From contig NZ_CP186925.1 of the NCBI RefSeq assembly GCF_049562855.1, positions 1,860,001 through 1,924,000 of the forward strand: a stretch of DNA of 64,000 bases, in the 5' to 3' direction. The DNA comes from Ruminococcus_C callidus. GTDB lineage: Bacteria; Bacillota; Clostridia; Oscillospirales; Ruminococcaceae. This document shows, one piece after another, positions 48,612-56,551 of this stretch. Positions within the stretch are counted from its first letter, which is position 1. Every line of letters begins with the position of its first letter. The notes beneath the pieces are model-generated. The model saw only the letters and a list, made by a program, of their open reading frames with translations, had not been told where the DNA came from and ran no database searches. Made by a program: the position numbers and the translations under genes.

Positions 48612-48953
48612 ATGGTAGCATACGGAATCGCAAAGGCAAGAGCAAAGGCAAACAGAACGGACTGGAACGAAAGAACCGAAATCACAAAGGCGGTCATCAC
48701 TTGGTTTGATGCGGACTACGAATACGAGCTGGAGATTGAAAACGAGGACAGGATGGACAACGAGGAATTCACCGCATGGGTTGAGGAAAACGCAGAAAGC
48801 CTTGCAAAGGCAGATGCCGAGGAAAACGGAACGACCTTTGAGGAAATCGACAGCATCGACTTTACGGAAAAGGAAATCGATGATGATGCCCTTTTCGATG
48901 AGGAGTACGAAAACGCCTGCGAATTTGAATGGGAGTGCCAGACCGGACGGTAA
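48612..48953 (+). CDS. hypothetical acidic protein
   Basis: A 113-residue protein at an ATG with ACGGAGG upstream. Very acidic: EYELEIENEDRMDNEEFTAW and FTEKEIDDDALFDEEYENAC. The N-terminal 25 residues are basic helical. A frame opening further upstream is a shadow. The extreme charge separation suggests that it could bind a basic partner or mimic DNA. Follows the second 178-bp block and has its own promoter, so it is a single-gene cassette. Confidence 0.72.
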   Translation: MVAYGIAKARAKANRTDWNERTEITKAVITWFDADYEYELEIENEDRMDNEEFTAWVEENAESLAKADAEENGTTFEEIDSIDFTEKEIDDDALFDEEYENACEFEWECQTGR

Positions 48954-49072
48954 CCCAAAACCCACAATCCAAGACCAAAGCCCCGAAAGGGGCTGCGGCT
49001 CGTACAGCCGCTGTGTTGCCCCTGTCCGGCGTGGTTTTGTTTCCTCCGAGTGTTTTTCCCTTTCTCACAAAC

Positions 49073-49106
49073 GCCCCACACAGGGCAACGTGGGGCTTGC
49101 TTTTTT
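49073..49106 (+). terminator. intrinsic terminator after the acidic cassette gene
   Basis: GCCCCAC (49073-49079) and GTGGGGC (49090-49096) form a perfect stem, followed by TTGCTTTTTT. It ends the transcript of the gene at 48612 just before cassette promoter 5. Confidence 0.75.
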
Positions 49107-49109
49107 GGT

Positions 49110-49195
49110 TGGTATCATACACAATTTTCTGCTTTCATCTTTGTGCAGAATATGCTGGAAATTTCGTTGACTTCCCCTTTGGTTTATGGTAATAT
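49110..49195 (+). promoter_or_regulatory. cassette promoter 5 (TTGACT-N17-TAATAT)
   Basis: Partial operator TGGTATCATACAC (49110-49122), then 44 bases to TTGACT (49167-49172), 17 bases, TAATAT (49190-49195). The leader has TGCCGAAAGGCA (49202-49213), also found below promoter 1. Confidence 0.72.
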
Positions 49196-49241
49196 ACATC
49201 ATGCCGAAAGGCAAAAACAACGAAAACTGGAGGAAAAAACA

Positions 49242-49466
49242 ATGTGGACAGAAGGAACAATTCAGGTAGGAAAAAGCATTTTTCACTACTGGGTGAAACA
49301 TTACGAGGAGCCTTCCACTTTTGGATATGAGGAAGGCAGAGCCTCGAAAATCTCCCTGCGGCGGAATGGCAAAACGGTGTTCAATTTCGACCGGGGCATG
49401 GATATTCCGCCGGAGGATGAGGAAACCGAAACTGCACTGGCGATCCTGCTGAAACAGTACAACTGA
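49242..49466 (+). CDS. DUF7678-like phage protein
   Basis: A 74-residue protein with RBS TGGAGG. It resembles small phage proteins of the DUF7678 kind: TEGTIQVGKSIFHYWVKHYE, YEEGRASKISLRRNGK, FDRGMDIPPEDEETETALAI. The pattern of short beta strands is clear; the function is unknown. A single-gene cassette driven by promoter 5, last before the large terminase. Confidence 0.78.
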   Translation: MWTEGTIQVGKSIFHYWVKHYEEPSTFGYEEGRASKISLRRNGKTVFNFDRGMDIPPEDEETETALAILLKQYN

Positions 49467-49535
49467 TTTTTCCAAAACCGAATCCCACAAGCCGGAGCCG
49501 AAAGGCTCTGGCGGTCGTACACCTGATTTTTGTTC

Positions 49536-49622
49536 GTGTATGGTACACAAGAAAACGTAGAAATTTCGACGTTTTTTCTGCCCATTTAGCCGCTTGCTAT
49601 TCTTGAATTTGTATGGTAATAT
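49536..49622 (+). promoter_or_regulatory. cassette promoter 6, upstream of terL (TTGCTA-N17-TAATAT)
   Basis: Operator GTGTATGGTACAC (49536-49548), 45 bases, TTGCTA (49594-49599), 17 bases, TAATAT (49617-49622). It runs into a hairpin before terL, so the structural operon starts here under the same control as the cassettes. Confidence 0.75.
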
Positions 49623-49687
49623 GGTTACAATGGGAACGGAATCTCGATTACAAAACTGCCCCTTGAGGGCATTAAAATAAATGATGC

Positions 49688-49714
49688 AGACTTGCTTTTT
49701 GGCAGGTCTTTTTT
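49688..49714 (+). terminator. attenuator-like hairpin before terL
   Basis: AGACTTGC and GCAGGTCT form an 8-bp stem (one G-T pair) with loop TTTTTG, followed by TTTTT. It lies about 60 bases after the predicted start of promoter 6 and immediately before the terL RBS (GGGGGGTG). Confidence 0.72.
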
Positions 49715-49722
49715 ATTGGGGG

Positions 49723-51324
49723 GTGAGAACAATAGCAAGATTTAAACCGACCCGTTTTATGGCGGAGGATTCCAAGTATAACAAAAAGGCGGCAGACTAT
49801 GCCGTCTCTTTTATTGAATGCCTCAGCCACACCAAAGGCACCTGGGCAGGGAAGAAATTTGAACTGCTGGACTGGCAGGAACAGATAATCCGTGACCTGT
49901 TTGGGGTTCTGAAACCGAACGGCTATCGGCAATTCAACACTGCCTACATTGAAATTCCGAAGAAAAATGGTAAGTCGGAACTTGCCGCCGCTGTTGCACT
50001 TTTGCTTACCTGTGGCGACGGTGAGGAAAGAGCTGAAGTTTACGGTTGTGCCGCCGACCGTCAACAGGCTGCCATTGTATTTGATGTGGCGGCGGATATG
50101 GTGCGGATGTGCCCTGCCCTTTCCAAGCGAGTGAAGATTCTGACCTCACAAAAACGCATCGTGTACATTCCTACAAACAGCTTTTATCAGGTGCTTTCCG
50201 CCGAGGCATACAGCAAACACGGCTTCAATATCCACGGGGTTGTGTTTGATGAGCTTCATACGCAGCCGAACCGAAAGCTCTTTGATGTCATGACCAAAGG
50301 TTCCGGTGATGCCAGAATGCAGCCGCTTTACTTTCTTATCACCACGGCAGGAACAGATACAAATTCTATTTGCTATGAAGTACATCAGAAAGCAAAAGAT
50401 ATTCTGGAAGGCAGAAAACATGATCCGACTTTCTATCCGGTTATTTATGGTGCAGATGAATCGGAAGATTGGACTGACCCGAAGGTTTGGAAAAAGGCAA
50501 ATCCAAGTCTGGACAAAACCATCGGAATGGATAAGGTGGTGGCTGCGTGTAACTCTGCAAAGGAGACTCCCGGCGAAGAGAACGCCTTTCGGCAACTGCG
50601 TTTGAATCAGTGGGTAAAACAAGCGGTACGTTGGATGCCGATGGAGAAATGGGATAAATGCAAGGTGGCTTTTGATGAATCCGAACTCGAAGGAAGAATC
50701 TGCTACGGTGGACTTGACCTTTCCTCTACAACGGATATTACAGCATTTGTTTTGGTGTTTCCGCCTACAGAAGATGATGAACATTATTACATTTTGCCTT
50801 ACTTCTGGCTGCCGGAAGAAACTTTGCCACTTAGAGTAAGACGTGACCACGTTCCATATGATATTTGGGAACGGCAAGGCTATCTGAAAACCACTGAAGG
50901 AAATGTGGTTCACTATGGTTTTATCGAAAACTTCATCGATGAACTGGGGCAGAAATTTCACATCAAAGAGATTGCTTTCGACCGTTGGGGTGCGGTGCAG
51001 ATGTCGCAGAACCTTGAGGGATTGGGTTTTACAATGGTGCAATTCGGGCAAGGATACAAAGATATGTCACCGCCTACAAAGGAACTAATGAAACTGACCC
51101 TTGAACAGAAACTCGTCCATAACGGACACCCTGTTTTAAGGTGGATGATGGACAATATCTTCATTCGCCGTGACCCTGCCGGAAACATCAAGCCGGACAA
51201 AGAAAAATCCACAGAGAAGATTGACGGAGCTGTTGCCATGATTATGGCTCTTGACCGTGCAATCCGCTGTGGATGCGTTTCTGATGATTCTATTTATGAT
51301 TCGAGGGAGATGCTGATTTTATAG
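49723..51324 (+). CDS. terL: phage terminase large subunit
   Basis: About 530 residues. The ATPase has Walker A IEIPKKNGKSELAAAV and Walker B GVVFDELHTQPN, followed by LITTAGTDTNS; the nuclease domain has YGGLDLSSTTDITAFVLVF, GLDL supplying an Asp, and VAFDESELEG. The frame is open from ATG 49681, but those bases hold the terminator-like hairpin, so the real start is probably GTG 49723 or ATA 49732, each just after a GGGGGG RBS. It packages DNA into the head with TerS. It is separated from TerS by 8.7 kb of cassette genes. Confidence 0.9.
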   Translation: MRTIARFKPTRFMAEDSKYNKKAADYAVSFIECLSHTKGTWAGKKFELLDWQEQIIRDLFGVLKPNGYRQFNTAYIEIPKKNGKSELAAAVALLLTCGDGEERAEVYGCAADRQQAAIVFDVAADMVRMCPALSKRVKILTSQKRIVYIPTNSFYQVLSAEAYSKHGFNIHGVVFDELHTQPNRKLFDVMTKGSGDARMQPLYFLITTAGTDTNSICYEVHQKAKDILEGRKHDPTFYPVIYGADESEDWTDPKVWKKANPSLDKTIGMDKVVAACNSAKETPGEENAFRQLRLNQWVKQAVRWMPMEKWDKCKVAFDESELEGRICYGGLDLSSTTDITAFVLVFPPTEDDEHYYILPYFWLPEETLPLRVRRDHVPYDIWERQGYLKTTEGNVVHYGFIENFIDELGQKFHIKEIAFDRWGAVQMSQNLEGLGFTMVQFGQGYKDMSPPTKELMKLTLEQKLVHNGHPVLRWMMDNIFIRRDPAGNIKPDKEKSTEKIDGAVAMIMALDRAIRCGCVSDDSIYDSREMLIL

Positions 51325-51350
51325 TTGATGTCAGTTCGGTAAAATGGAAT

Positions 51351-51911
51351 TTACTGCAATACCCAATCTTCTCTTTTTAGAATGGTTACCTCATTTTCTT
51401 CCGTTGTACCGAATGCCGTCTCATAGGTATCAAATGCATAGTGTTTGAAACCACTTTTTTCCTGAACTCTATGAGATTGCTCATTCCACAAGAAGTGACC
51501 ACAGAAGATTACATCAAGATTAGCGTTCTCAAAGAGAAAACGAATTACTTCTTTCAACGCTTCCGGCATCAAACCTTGTCCCCAATATTCTTTGCTCAGA
51601 ACATAGCCTATCTCACGGCATTTCTTATTTTCAAATTCCGGGAAGTGAGTTTCATTGTATTTTTCGATCCCAACAGAACCTATTACTTTGCCCTGATATT
51701 CGAGTGCAAATGTTTTCTTATGGCTAATGAACATATCAAGAATAATCTTAGATTCTTCCTTGCTTTCATGAGGCTTCCAACCCGCCATTTGTCCGACTCC
51801 ATCTACTGAAGCGTAGGAATAAAAGTCATCAAGATCGGATTGCCGCCACGGGCGAATCAACAAACGCTCTGTTTTTAGGGTAACATTACTTATATCTATT
51901 TCAGGATTCAT
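51351..51911 (-). CDS. GNAT acetyltransferase (RimJ/RimL-like), moron
   Basis: A 186-residue N-acetyltransferase. TERLLIRPWRQSDLDDFYSY is the RimJ/RimL N-terminal signature; acetyl-CoA binding motif is REIGYVLSKEYWGQGLMPEA, followed by CGHFLWNEQSHRVQEKSGF. It sits antisense between terL and portal and has its own strong promoter (51972-52001), which marks it as a lysogenic-conversion (moron) gene. Substrate unknown; family members acetylate ribosomal proteins or small molecules, and some give antibiotic resistance. Confidence 0.9.
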   Translation of the reverse strand: MNPEIDISNVTLKTERLLIRPWRQSDLDDFYSYASVDGVGQMAGWKPHESKEESKIILDMFISHKKTFALEYQGKVIGSVGIEKYNETHFPEFENKKCREIGYVLSKEYWGQGLMPEALKEVIRFLFENANLDVIFCGHFLWNEQSHRVQEKSGFKHYAFDTYETAFGTTEENEVTILKREDWVLQ

Positions 51912-51971
51912 AGTATTTTGCTCCTCTAAATTCTGATTTGTAAGGCTGATGCCCTACATACTGTTAAGCAT

Positions 51972-52001
51972 ATTATACCACACCCATATACGAAAAGTCA
52001 A
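51972..52001 (-). promoter_or_regulatory. sigma-70 promoter of the GNAT gene
   Basis: On the minus strand TTGACT (52001-51996), 18 bases, TATAAT (51977-51972). It lies antisense to the start of the portal operon. Confidence 0.82.
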
Positions 52002-52018
52002 GAAAGGAGCGTGATTTC

Positions 52019-53278
52019 ATGGGAATTTTCAGCGGACTTTTCAAGTCCAGAGATAAGCCGAAAAACAGTTATGATTCACCATCTTACACCTACTTTTTCG
52101 GACGAGCCCACAGCGGCAAACGAGTAGATGACCGCAGTGCCATGCAGCATACCGTGGTGTATGCCTGCGTGAGAGTGCTTTCAGAAGCCATTGCACAACT
52201 GCCCCTGCATGTTTACCAATACACCAATAACGGAAAAGAGCGAGTGCCACAGCACCCGCTTTACTTTTTGCTCCACGACCAGCCAAATCCCGAAATGACT
52301 TCATTTGTTTTCAGGGAGACCTTAATGTCCCACTTACTGATTTACGGTAATGCCTATGCACAGATCATCCGAAACGGCAGAGGTGATGTTTTGGGATTGT
52401 ATCCGCTAATGCCGGATAAGGTCAGAGTAGACCGTGATCAGCGAAACCGTCTGGTCTACATCTACAGCCGCTACGATGAAGCCAATCCAAACCTGAAACA
52501 GCAGGGCGATATTGTCCTGCAGGCAGAAGATGTGTTGCACATTCCCGGACTTGGGTATGACGGCTTGGTGGGATATTCTCCCATTGCTCTTGCGAAGAAT
52601 GCAATCGGTATTTCCCTCGCCTGCGAAGACTATGGTTCTACCTTTTTCGCCAACGGTGCCAGTCCATCCGGTGTATTGGAACATCCGGGTGTCATTAAAA
52701 ATCCGGAACGGGTACGAGATGCATGGCAGCGTGCCTATGGCGGTTCTAACTCGCATCATACCGCAATTTTGGAAGAGGGCATGAAATACACGCCTATTTC
52801 CATTCCCAATAATGAAGCACAGTTTCTGGAAACCAGAAAGTTTCAGGTAGAGGAAATTGCCCGGCTGTATCGAGTGCCGCTCCATATGATCGGTGACTTA
52901 GACCATGCAACATTCAGTAACGTGGAACATCTGTCATTGGATTTCGTGAAGTACAGTCTTGACCCATGGATTGTTCGTTGGGAACAGGGACTACAAAAGG
53001 CATTGCTTTCCGATTCGGAGAAAGGCAAGTATTTCATCAAATTTAATGTTGAGGGGCTCTTGCGTGGTGATTACGCATCGAGAATGCAAGGATATGCTAC
53101 CGCACGACAAAATGGCTGGATGTCTGCTAACGATATTCGTGAACTGGAAGATATGAATATGATTCCTGCCGAAGAAGGCGGAAATCTCTATCTTGTAAAT
53201 GGTTCATTTACAAAGCTTGCTGATGCAGGTGCATTTGCAAAGAAAAATGAAAAGGAGGAAACGACCCATGAAGAATAA
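52019..53278 (+). CDS. phage portal protein, HK97 family
   Basis: A 419-residue HK97-type portal: AMQHTVVYACVRVLSEAIAQ, YAQIIRNGRGDVLGLYPLMP and EIARLYRVPLHMIGDLDHAT, typical of the family. The portal forms the ring through which DNA enters and joins head to tail. The C-terminal part with LYLVNGSFTKLADAG leads into the ATG of the protease gene, which overlaps by 11 bases. The AGGAGCGTG RBS precedes the ATG. Confidence 0.94.
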   Translation: MGIFSGLFKSRDKPKNSYDSPSYTYFFGRAHSGKRVDDRSAMQHTVVYACVRVLSEAIAQLPLHVYQYTNNGKERVPQHPLYFLLHDQPNPEMTSFVFRETLMSHLLIYGNAYAQIIRNGRGDVLGLYPLMPDKVRVDRDQRNRLVYIYSRYDEANPNLKQQGDIVLQAEDVLHIPGLGYDGLVGYSPIALAKNAIGISLACEDYGSTFFANGASPSGVLEHPGVIKNPERVRDAWQRAYGGSNSHHTAILEEGMKYTPISIPNNEAQFLETRKFQVEEIARLYRVPLHMIGDLDHATFSNVEHLSLDFVKYSLDPWIVRWEQGLQKALLSDSEKGKYFIKFNVEGLLRGDYASRMQGYATARQNGWMSANDIRELEDMNMIPAEEGGNLYLVNGSFTKLADAGAFAKKNEKEETTHEE

Positions 53279-53369
53279 TCGTTTTTGGAACTGGGTATGC
53301 AATGAAGAAACCGGTGCATCGGAGATGTATTTGTACGGTGCCATTGCGGAGAGTACCTGGTTTGAAGAT
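53268..53369 (+). pseudogene. exon 1 of the ClpP-like head maturation protease
   Basis: The 34 codons (start at the ATG overlapping the portal gene) end with AIAESTWFED, the usual N-terminus of the ClpP-type head protease of this phage kind. At 53370 the group II intron begins (GTGCGCTC), so without splicing the reading would stop after six more codons. Exon 2 is at 55854. RBS AAGGAGG. Counting from exon 1, exon 2 lies one base out of frame, so the spliced gene seems to be frameshifted. Confidence 0.7.
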
Positions 53370-53919
53370 GTGCGCTCGGATAGGGTGTAAGTAAATGTGA
53401 AATTGGTAACACACAGAATAGGTAATTCTGTAAGCGACCCAACTAACCGAAAGGCGAAAGCTGATACGAGAACATAGCACGTTGGGGAAGCGGTAAGTTT
53501 CTTAAAGGCAATCAAGAACGACTGAACCGCAACGCTAAGCAGATAAAAGGATAAAACTGTATTTGTTGAATGTGAGTTTCAAGTCCCAGTTAACCAATGG
53601 TTAAGGAAATTTGCCTGATACCTTAAATATGAATGCGATTTATTATCATCTCCAATAAATTATTGCCTCAATATTCATATGACGTGCAAGAGAACTTGTG
53701 CAAACGAAACGAAAGCATATCCGACAATCTGCAACCAGTTATTTACACTAACCGAGGATACCCTAAAGGTCAATGCTGAAAAGCTATGATTTAAGAATCT
53801 GAATATGACCCAAGGGTACGGAGTTTCCATAGTAGTCCGAGGACGGTAACACCGTCTGCATGGCGAAGGGAAACAGTTGTTATGGTCAAAAATGAAGAAA
53901 GTTAGGGAGGAAAACCTCA

Positions 53920-55731
53920 ATGGCTGAAATGCAACCAACAACCGAAATTTTGACGAGAATAAGCAAAAACTCATTGAACAATAAAGATGAAGTGTTTACA
54001 CGTCTGTTCAGATATTTATTACGGGAAGATATATGGTTTGAAGCATACAGAAATCTGTATGCAAATAATGGTGCATCAACAAAAGGTGTAAATGATGACA
54101 CTGCCGACGGCTTTAGTGAAAGAAAAATACAGAAAATCACAGAACAGCTGAAAAACGGCAAATTTAATCCAACGCCGGTAAGACGCACATATATACAAAA
54201 AAAGAATTCTGATAAAATGCGTCCACTTGGTATTCCGACATTTACAGACAAACTTGTACAGGAAGCTGTACGCATGATTTTAGAAGCAGTATATGAACCT
54301 ATATTTCATGAATGTTCTCATGGTTTCAGACCAAACAGGAGCTGTCATACTGCTTTAAAAAGTCTGCGTATGAAATTCACAGGTGCAAAATGGTTCATAG
54401 AGGGTGACATCAAGGGCTGTTTTGACAATATTAACCATGATGTACTGATAGGAATACTGAACAAAAAAATCAAAGACGCAAGATTAATACAGCTTATTCA
54501 ACAATTTCTGAAAGCAGGCTATCTTGAAGACTGGATATATCACAGGACATACAGCGGTACACCGCAGGGAGGAATCATTTCTCCCATACTGGCAAATATC
54601 TATCTGCATGAACTGGATAAGTTTGTAGAAAATCTAAAAGAGGAATTTGATAAACCGAGCAAAGAAAAGTATACTCTCGAATACCGAAAAGCAAAATATC
54701 AGACAGAAAAAGCACGAAAAGCAATCAGAGAGTGCGACCCACAGGATTATGAGCGAAAAAAACAGCTAATTAAAAATTTGAAAGCAGTCCGCAGTGTTCA
54801 GCTTAAAACTCCATGCAAATCACAGACAGACAAAAAAATTCAATATATTCGTTATGCTGATGATTTTATTCTATCAGTAAATGGAAGTCGTGAAGAATGC
54901 ATCGAAATAAAAAAGAAGCTGTCACAATACATCAGCGAGGTGCTTAAAATGCAGCTCAGTGATGAGAAAACGCTGATAACTCACAGCAGTAATCATGCAA
55001 GATTTTTAGGTTACGACATCAGTGTAAGAAGAAATGCCAAAATTAAAAGCAAAAATGGCGGAGTTTCATTGAGAACATTGAATAATAAGGTTGAACTTTT
55101 AATTCCATTAAAGGAAAAAATCAACCGTTTCATGTTCGATAAAGGTGTCATCTTTCAAAAAAAGGATGGCTCTCTGTTTCCTACTCATCGCAGCTATATG
55201 ATACATATGTCAGACCTTGAAATCATATCAACATACAATTCAGAGCTGAGAGGAATCTGCAATTATTACAATTTAGCAAGTAATTACTGCCAATTGCGTT
55301 ACTTTGCTTATCTAATGGAATATAGCTGTCTGAAAACACTGGCGGCAAAACATAATACCAAGATTTCAAAGATAATAGCAAAGTTTAAAGACGGAAAAGG
55401 CGGATGGGGAATCCCATACGAAACTAAAAGCGGTAAAAAACGCTGTTATTTTGCTAAATACTCTGATTGCAAAGACTCAAAAGATGGTACGGACAATATC
55501 TCAAACGCAGCCGTAATATATGGCTATTCAAGAAATACACTTGAAGAACGCTTAAAAGCAAAGGTTTGCGAACTGTGTGGGGACACAAATGCAGAATACT
55601 ATGAAATTCATCACGTTCATAAAGTGAAAGACCTGAAAGGTAAAAACGATTGGGAACGTGCAATGATAGCCAAAAGGCGAAAAACATTGGTGTTATGCAG
55701 GAATTGCCACCATAAAGTTCATAATCAATGA
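53920..55731 (+). CDS. ltrA: group II intron reverse transcriptase/maturase (LtrA type)
   Basis: A 603-residue intron-encoded protein. The reverse transcriptase has KMRPLGIPTFTDKLVQEAVR, HGFRPNRSCHTALKSLR, FIEGDIKGCFDNINHDVL, SGTPQGGIISPILANIYL and the catalytic YADD in IQYIRYADDFILS. A maturase (X) domain follows around residues 400-520. The C-terminus is an HNH endonuclease: CELCGDTNAEYYEIHHVHKV and LVLCRNCHHKVHN. It helps intron splicing and then cuts target DNA and copies the intron into it. Intact and full length. Confidence 0.94.
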   Translation: MAEMQPTTEILTRISKNSLNNKDEVFTRLFRYLLREDIWFEAYRNLYANNGASTKGVNDDTADGFSERKIQKITEQLKNGKFNPTPVRRTYIQKKNSDKMRPLGIPTFTDKLVQEAVRMILEAVYEPIFHECSHGFRPNRSCHTALKSLRMKFTGAKWFIEGDIKGCFDNINHDVLIGILNKKIKDARLIQLIQQFLKAGYLEDWIYHRTYSGTPQGGIISPILANIYLHELDKFVENLKEEFDKPSKEKYTLEYRKAKYQTEKARKAIRECDPQDYERKKQLIKNLKAVRSVQLKTPCKSQTDKKIQYIRYADDFILSVNGSREECIEIKKKLSQYISEVLKMQLSDEKTLITHSSNHARFLGYDISVRRNAKIKSKNGGVSLRTLNNKVELLIPLKEKINRFMFDKGVIFQKKDGSLFPTHRSYMIHMSDLEIISTYNSELRGICNYYNLASNYCQLRYFAYLMEYSCLKTLAAKHNTKISKIIAKFKDGKGGWGIPYETKSGKKRCYFAKYSDCKDSKDGTDNISNAAVIYGYSRNTLEERLKAKVCELCGDTNAEYYEIHHVHKVKDLKGKNDWERAMIAKRRKTLVLCRNCHHKVHNQ

Positions 55732-55758
55732 GTTGATTTTATTTTATATAACAATGGA

Positions 55759-55792
55759 GAGCCGTGTACTCCGAGAGGGGTAAGCACGGTTC
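55759..55792 (+). ncRNA. group II intron domain V
   Basis: The 34 bases from GAGCCGTGTACTCC through GTTC can fold into the usual hairpin with the AGC catalytic triad at its base and GAGAGG-type loop. Domain VI, with the branch-point A, should follow in the next 50 bases. Confidence 0.75.
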
Positions 55793-55853
55793 GGTGAGGG
55801 GTCTGTATAAACCTACTATGGAAACATAGCAAGGCGATACTTTCCTACTCTAC

Positions 55854-56529
55854 GACGTCACCCCCCGCCATGTTCCGCTCGGAACTGCAAAAACACAGCG
55901 GTGATGTGACCGTCTTTATCAACTCGCCGGGCGGCGATGTGTTTGCTGCCAGTCAGATCTATACCATGCTCCGAAACCATCCGGGCAAGGTCACGGTCAA
56001 GATCGACGGCATTGCCGCTTCTGCGGCTTCTGTGGTGGCGATGGCAGGCGATGTAACTTTGATTTCACCAACCGGCATGATTATGTGCCACAATCCGATG
56101 ACCTGTGCCATGGGCAACAAGGCAGATATGGAGAAAGCCATCGCACTTCTGGACGAAGTCAAGGAATCCATTATCAATGCTTATGCAGAAAAATCGCATC
56201 TCAGCCGCAATAAGATCGCAAGGCTGATGGATGAAGAAACGTGGATGAATGCAGAAAAAGCATTGCAGCTGGGATTTGTAGACGGCATTCTCTTTTCTAA
56301 AAAGAATCCGTTTGTTCCAGAAGAACCAGAAAAAACAGATCCAGATGAAGAAGAAACAGAGGAATCTCCTAAAGAAGATCCGGATGAAAAAAAGAAGGAA
56401 AGCACAGCATCCATGCTGTACACACCATCTAAAACGCTGGATTCTTTTCTGCAGAAGATTTCTGCAACTGCATCCAAAGGCACGCCGATCAACCAATTGG
56501 ACAAGCGGCTGGAGCTTTTGAAATATTAA
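55854..56529 (+). CDS. ClpP-like head maturation protease, exon 2, probably frameshifted
   Basis: After the intron the natural frame reads DVTP and then, in a run of six C (55861-55866), shifts; in the other frame the rest is a ClpP-like protease: MFRSELQKHSGDVTVFINSP, nucleophile Ser in IAASAASVVAMAG, His in MIMCHNPMTCAMG, and an acidic C-terminus (KTDPDEEETEESPKEDPDEK). Removing one C restores VTPAMFRSEL. An ATG at 55870 would give a protein without its N-terminal strand, so activity is doubtful. Could be a sequencing error in the C-run. Confidence 0.8.
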
Positions 56530-56551
56530 AAACTATAGGAGGACTGATACT

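Larger units (their letters stand above)
53370..55853 (+). mobile_element. group IIA intron with LtrA-type protein, inside the head protease gene
   Basis: The element starts GTGCGCTCGGATAGGGTGTA, closely like the 5' end of the lactococcal Ll.LtrB intron, and ends CTACTCTAC, similar to its 3' end. Domain V is recognisable at 55759-55792. A 603-residue maturase-reverse transcriptase is encoded in domain IV. At 2484 bases it is the size of Ll.LtrB-like introns. It lies in plus orientation in the protease gene, so the transcript can splice; such introns retrohome into intact alleles. Boundaries could differ by a few bases. Confidence 0.9.
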
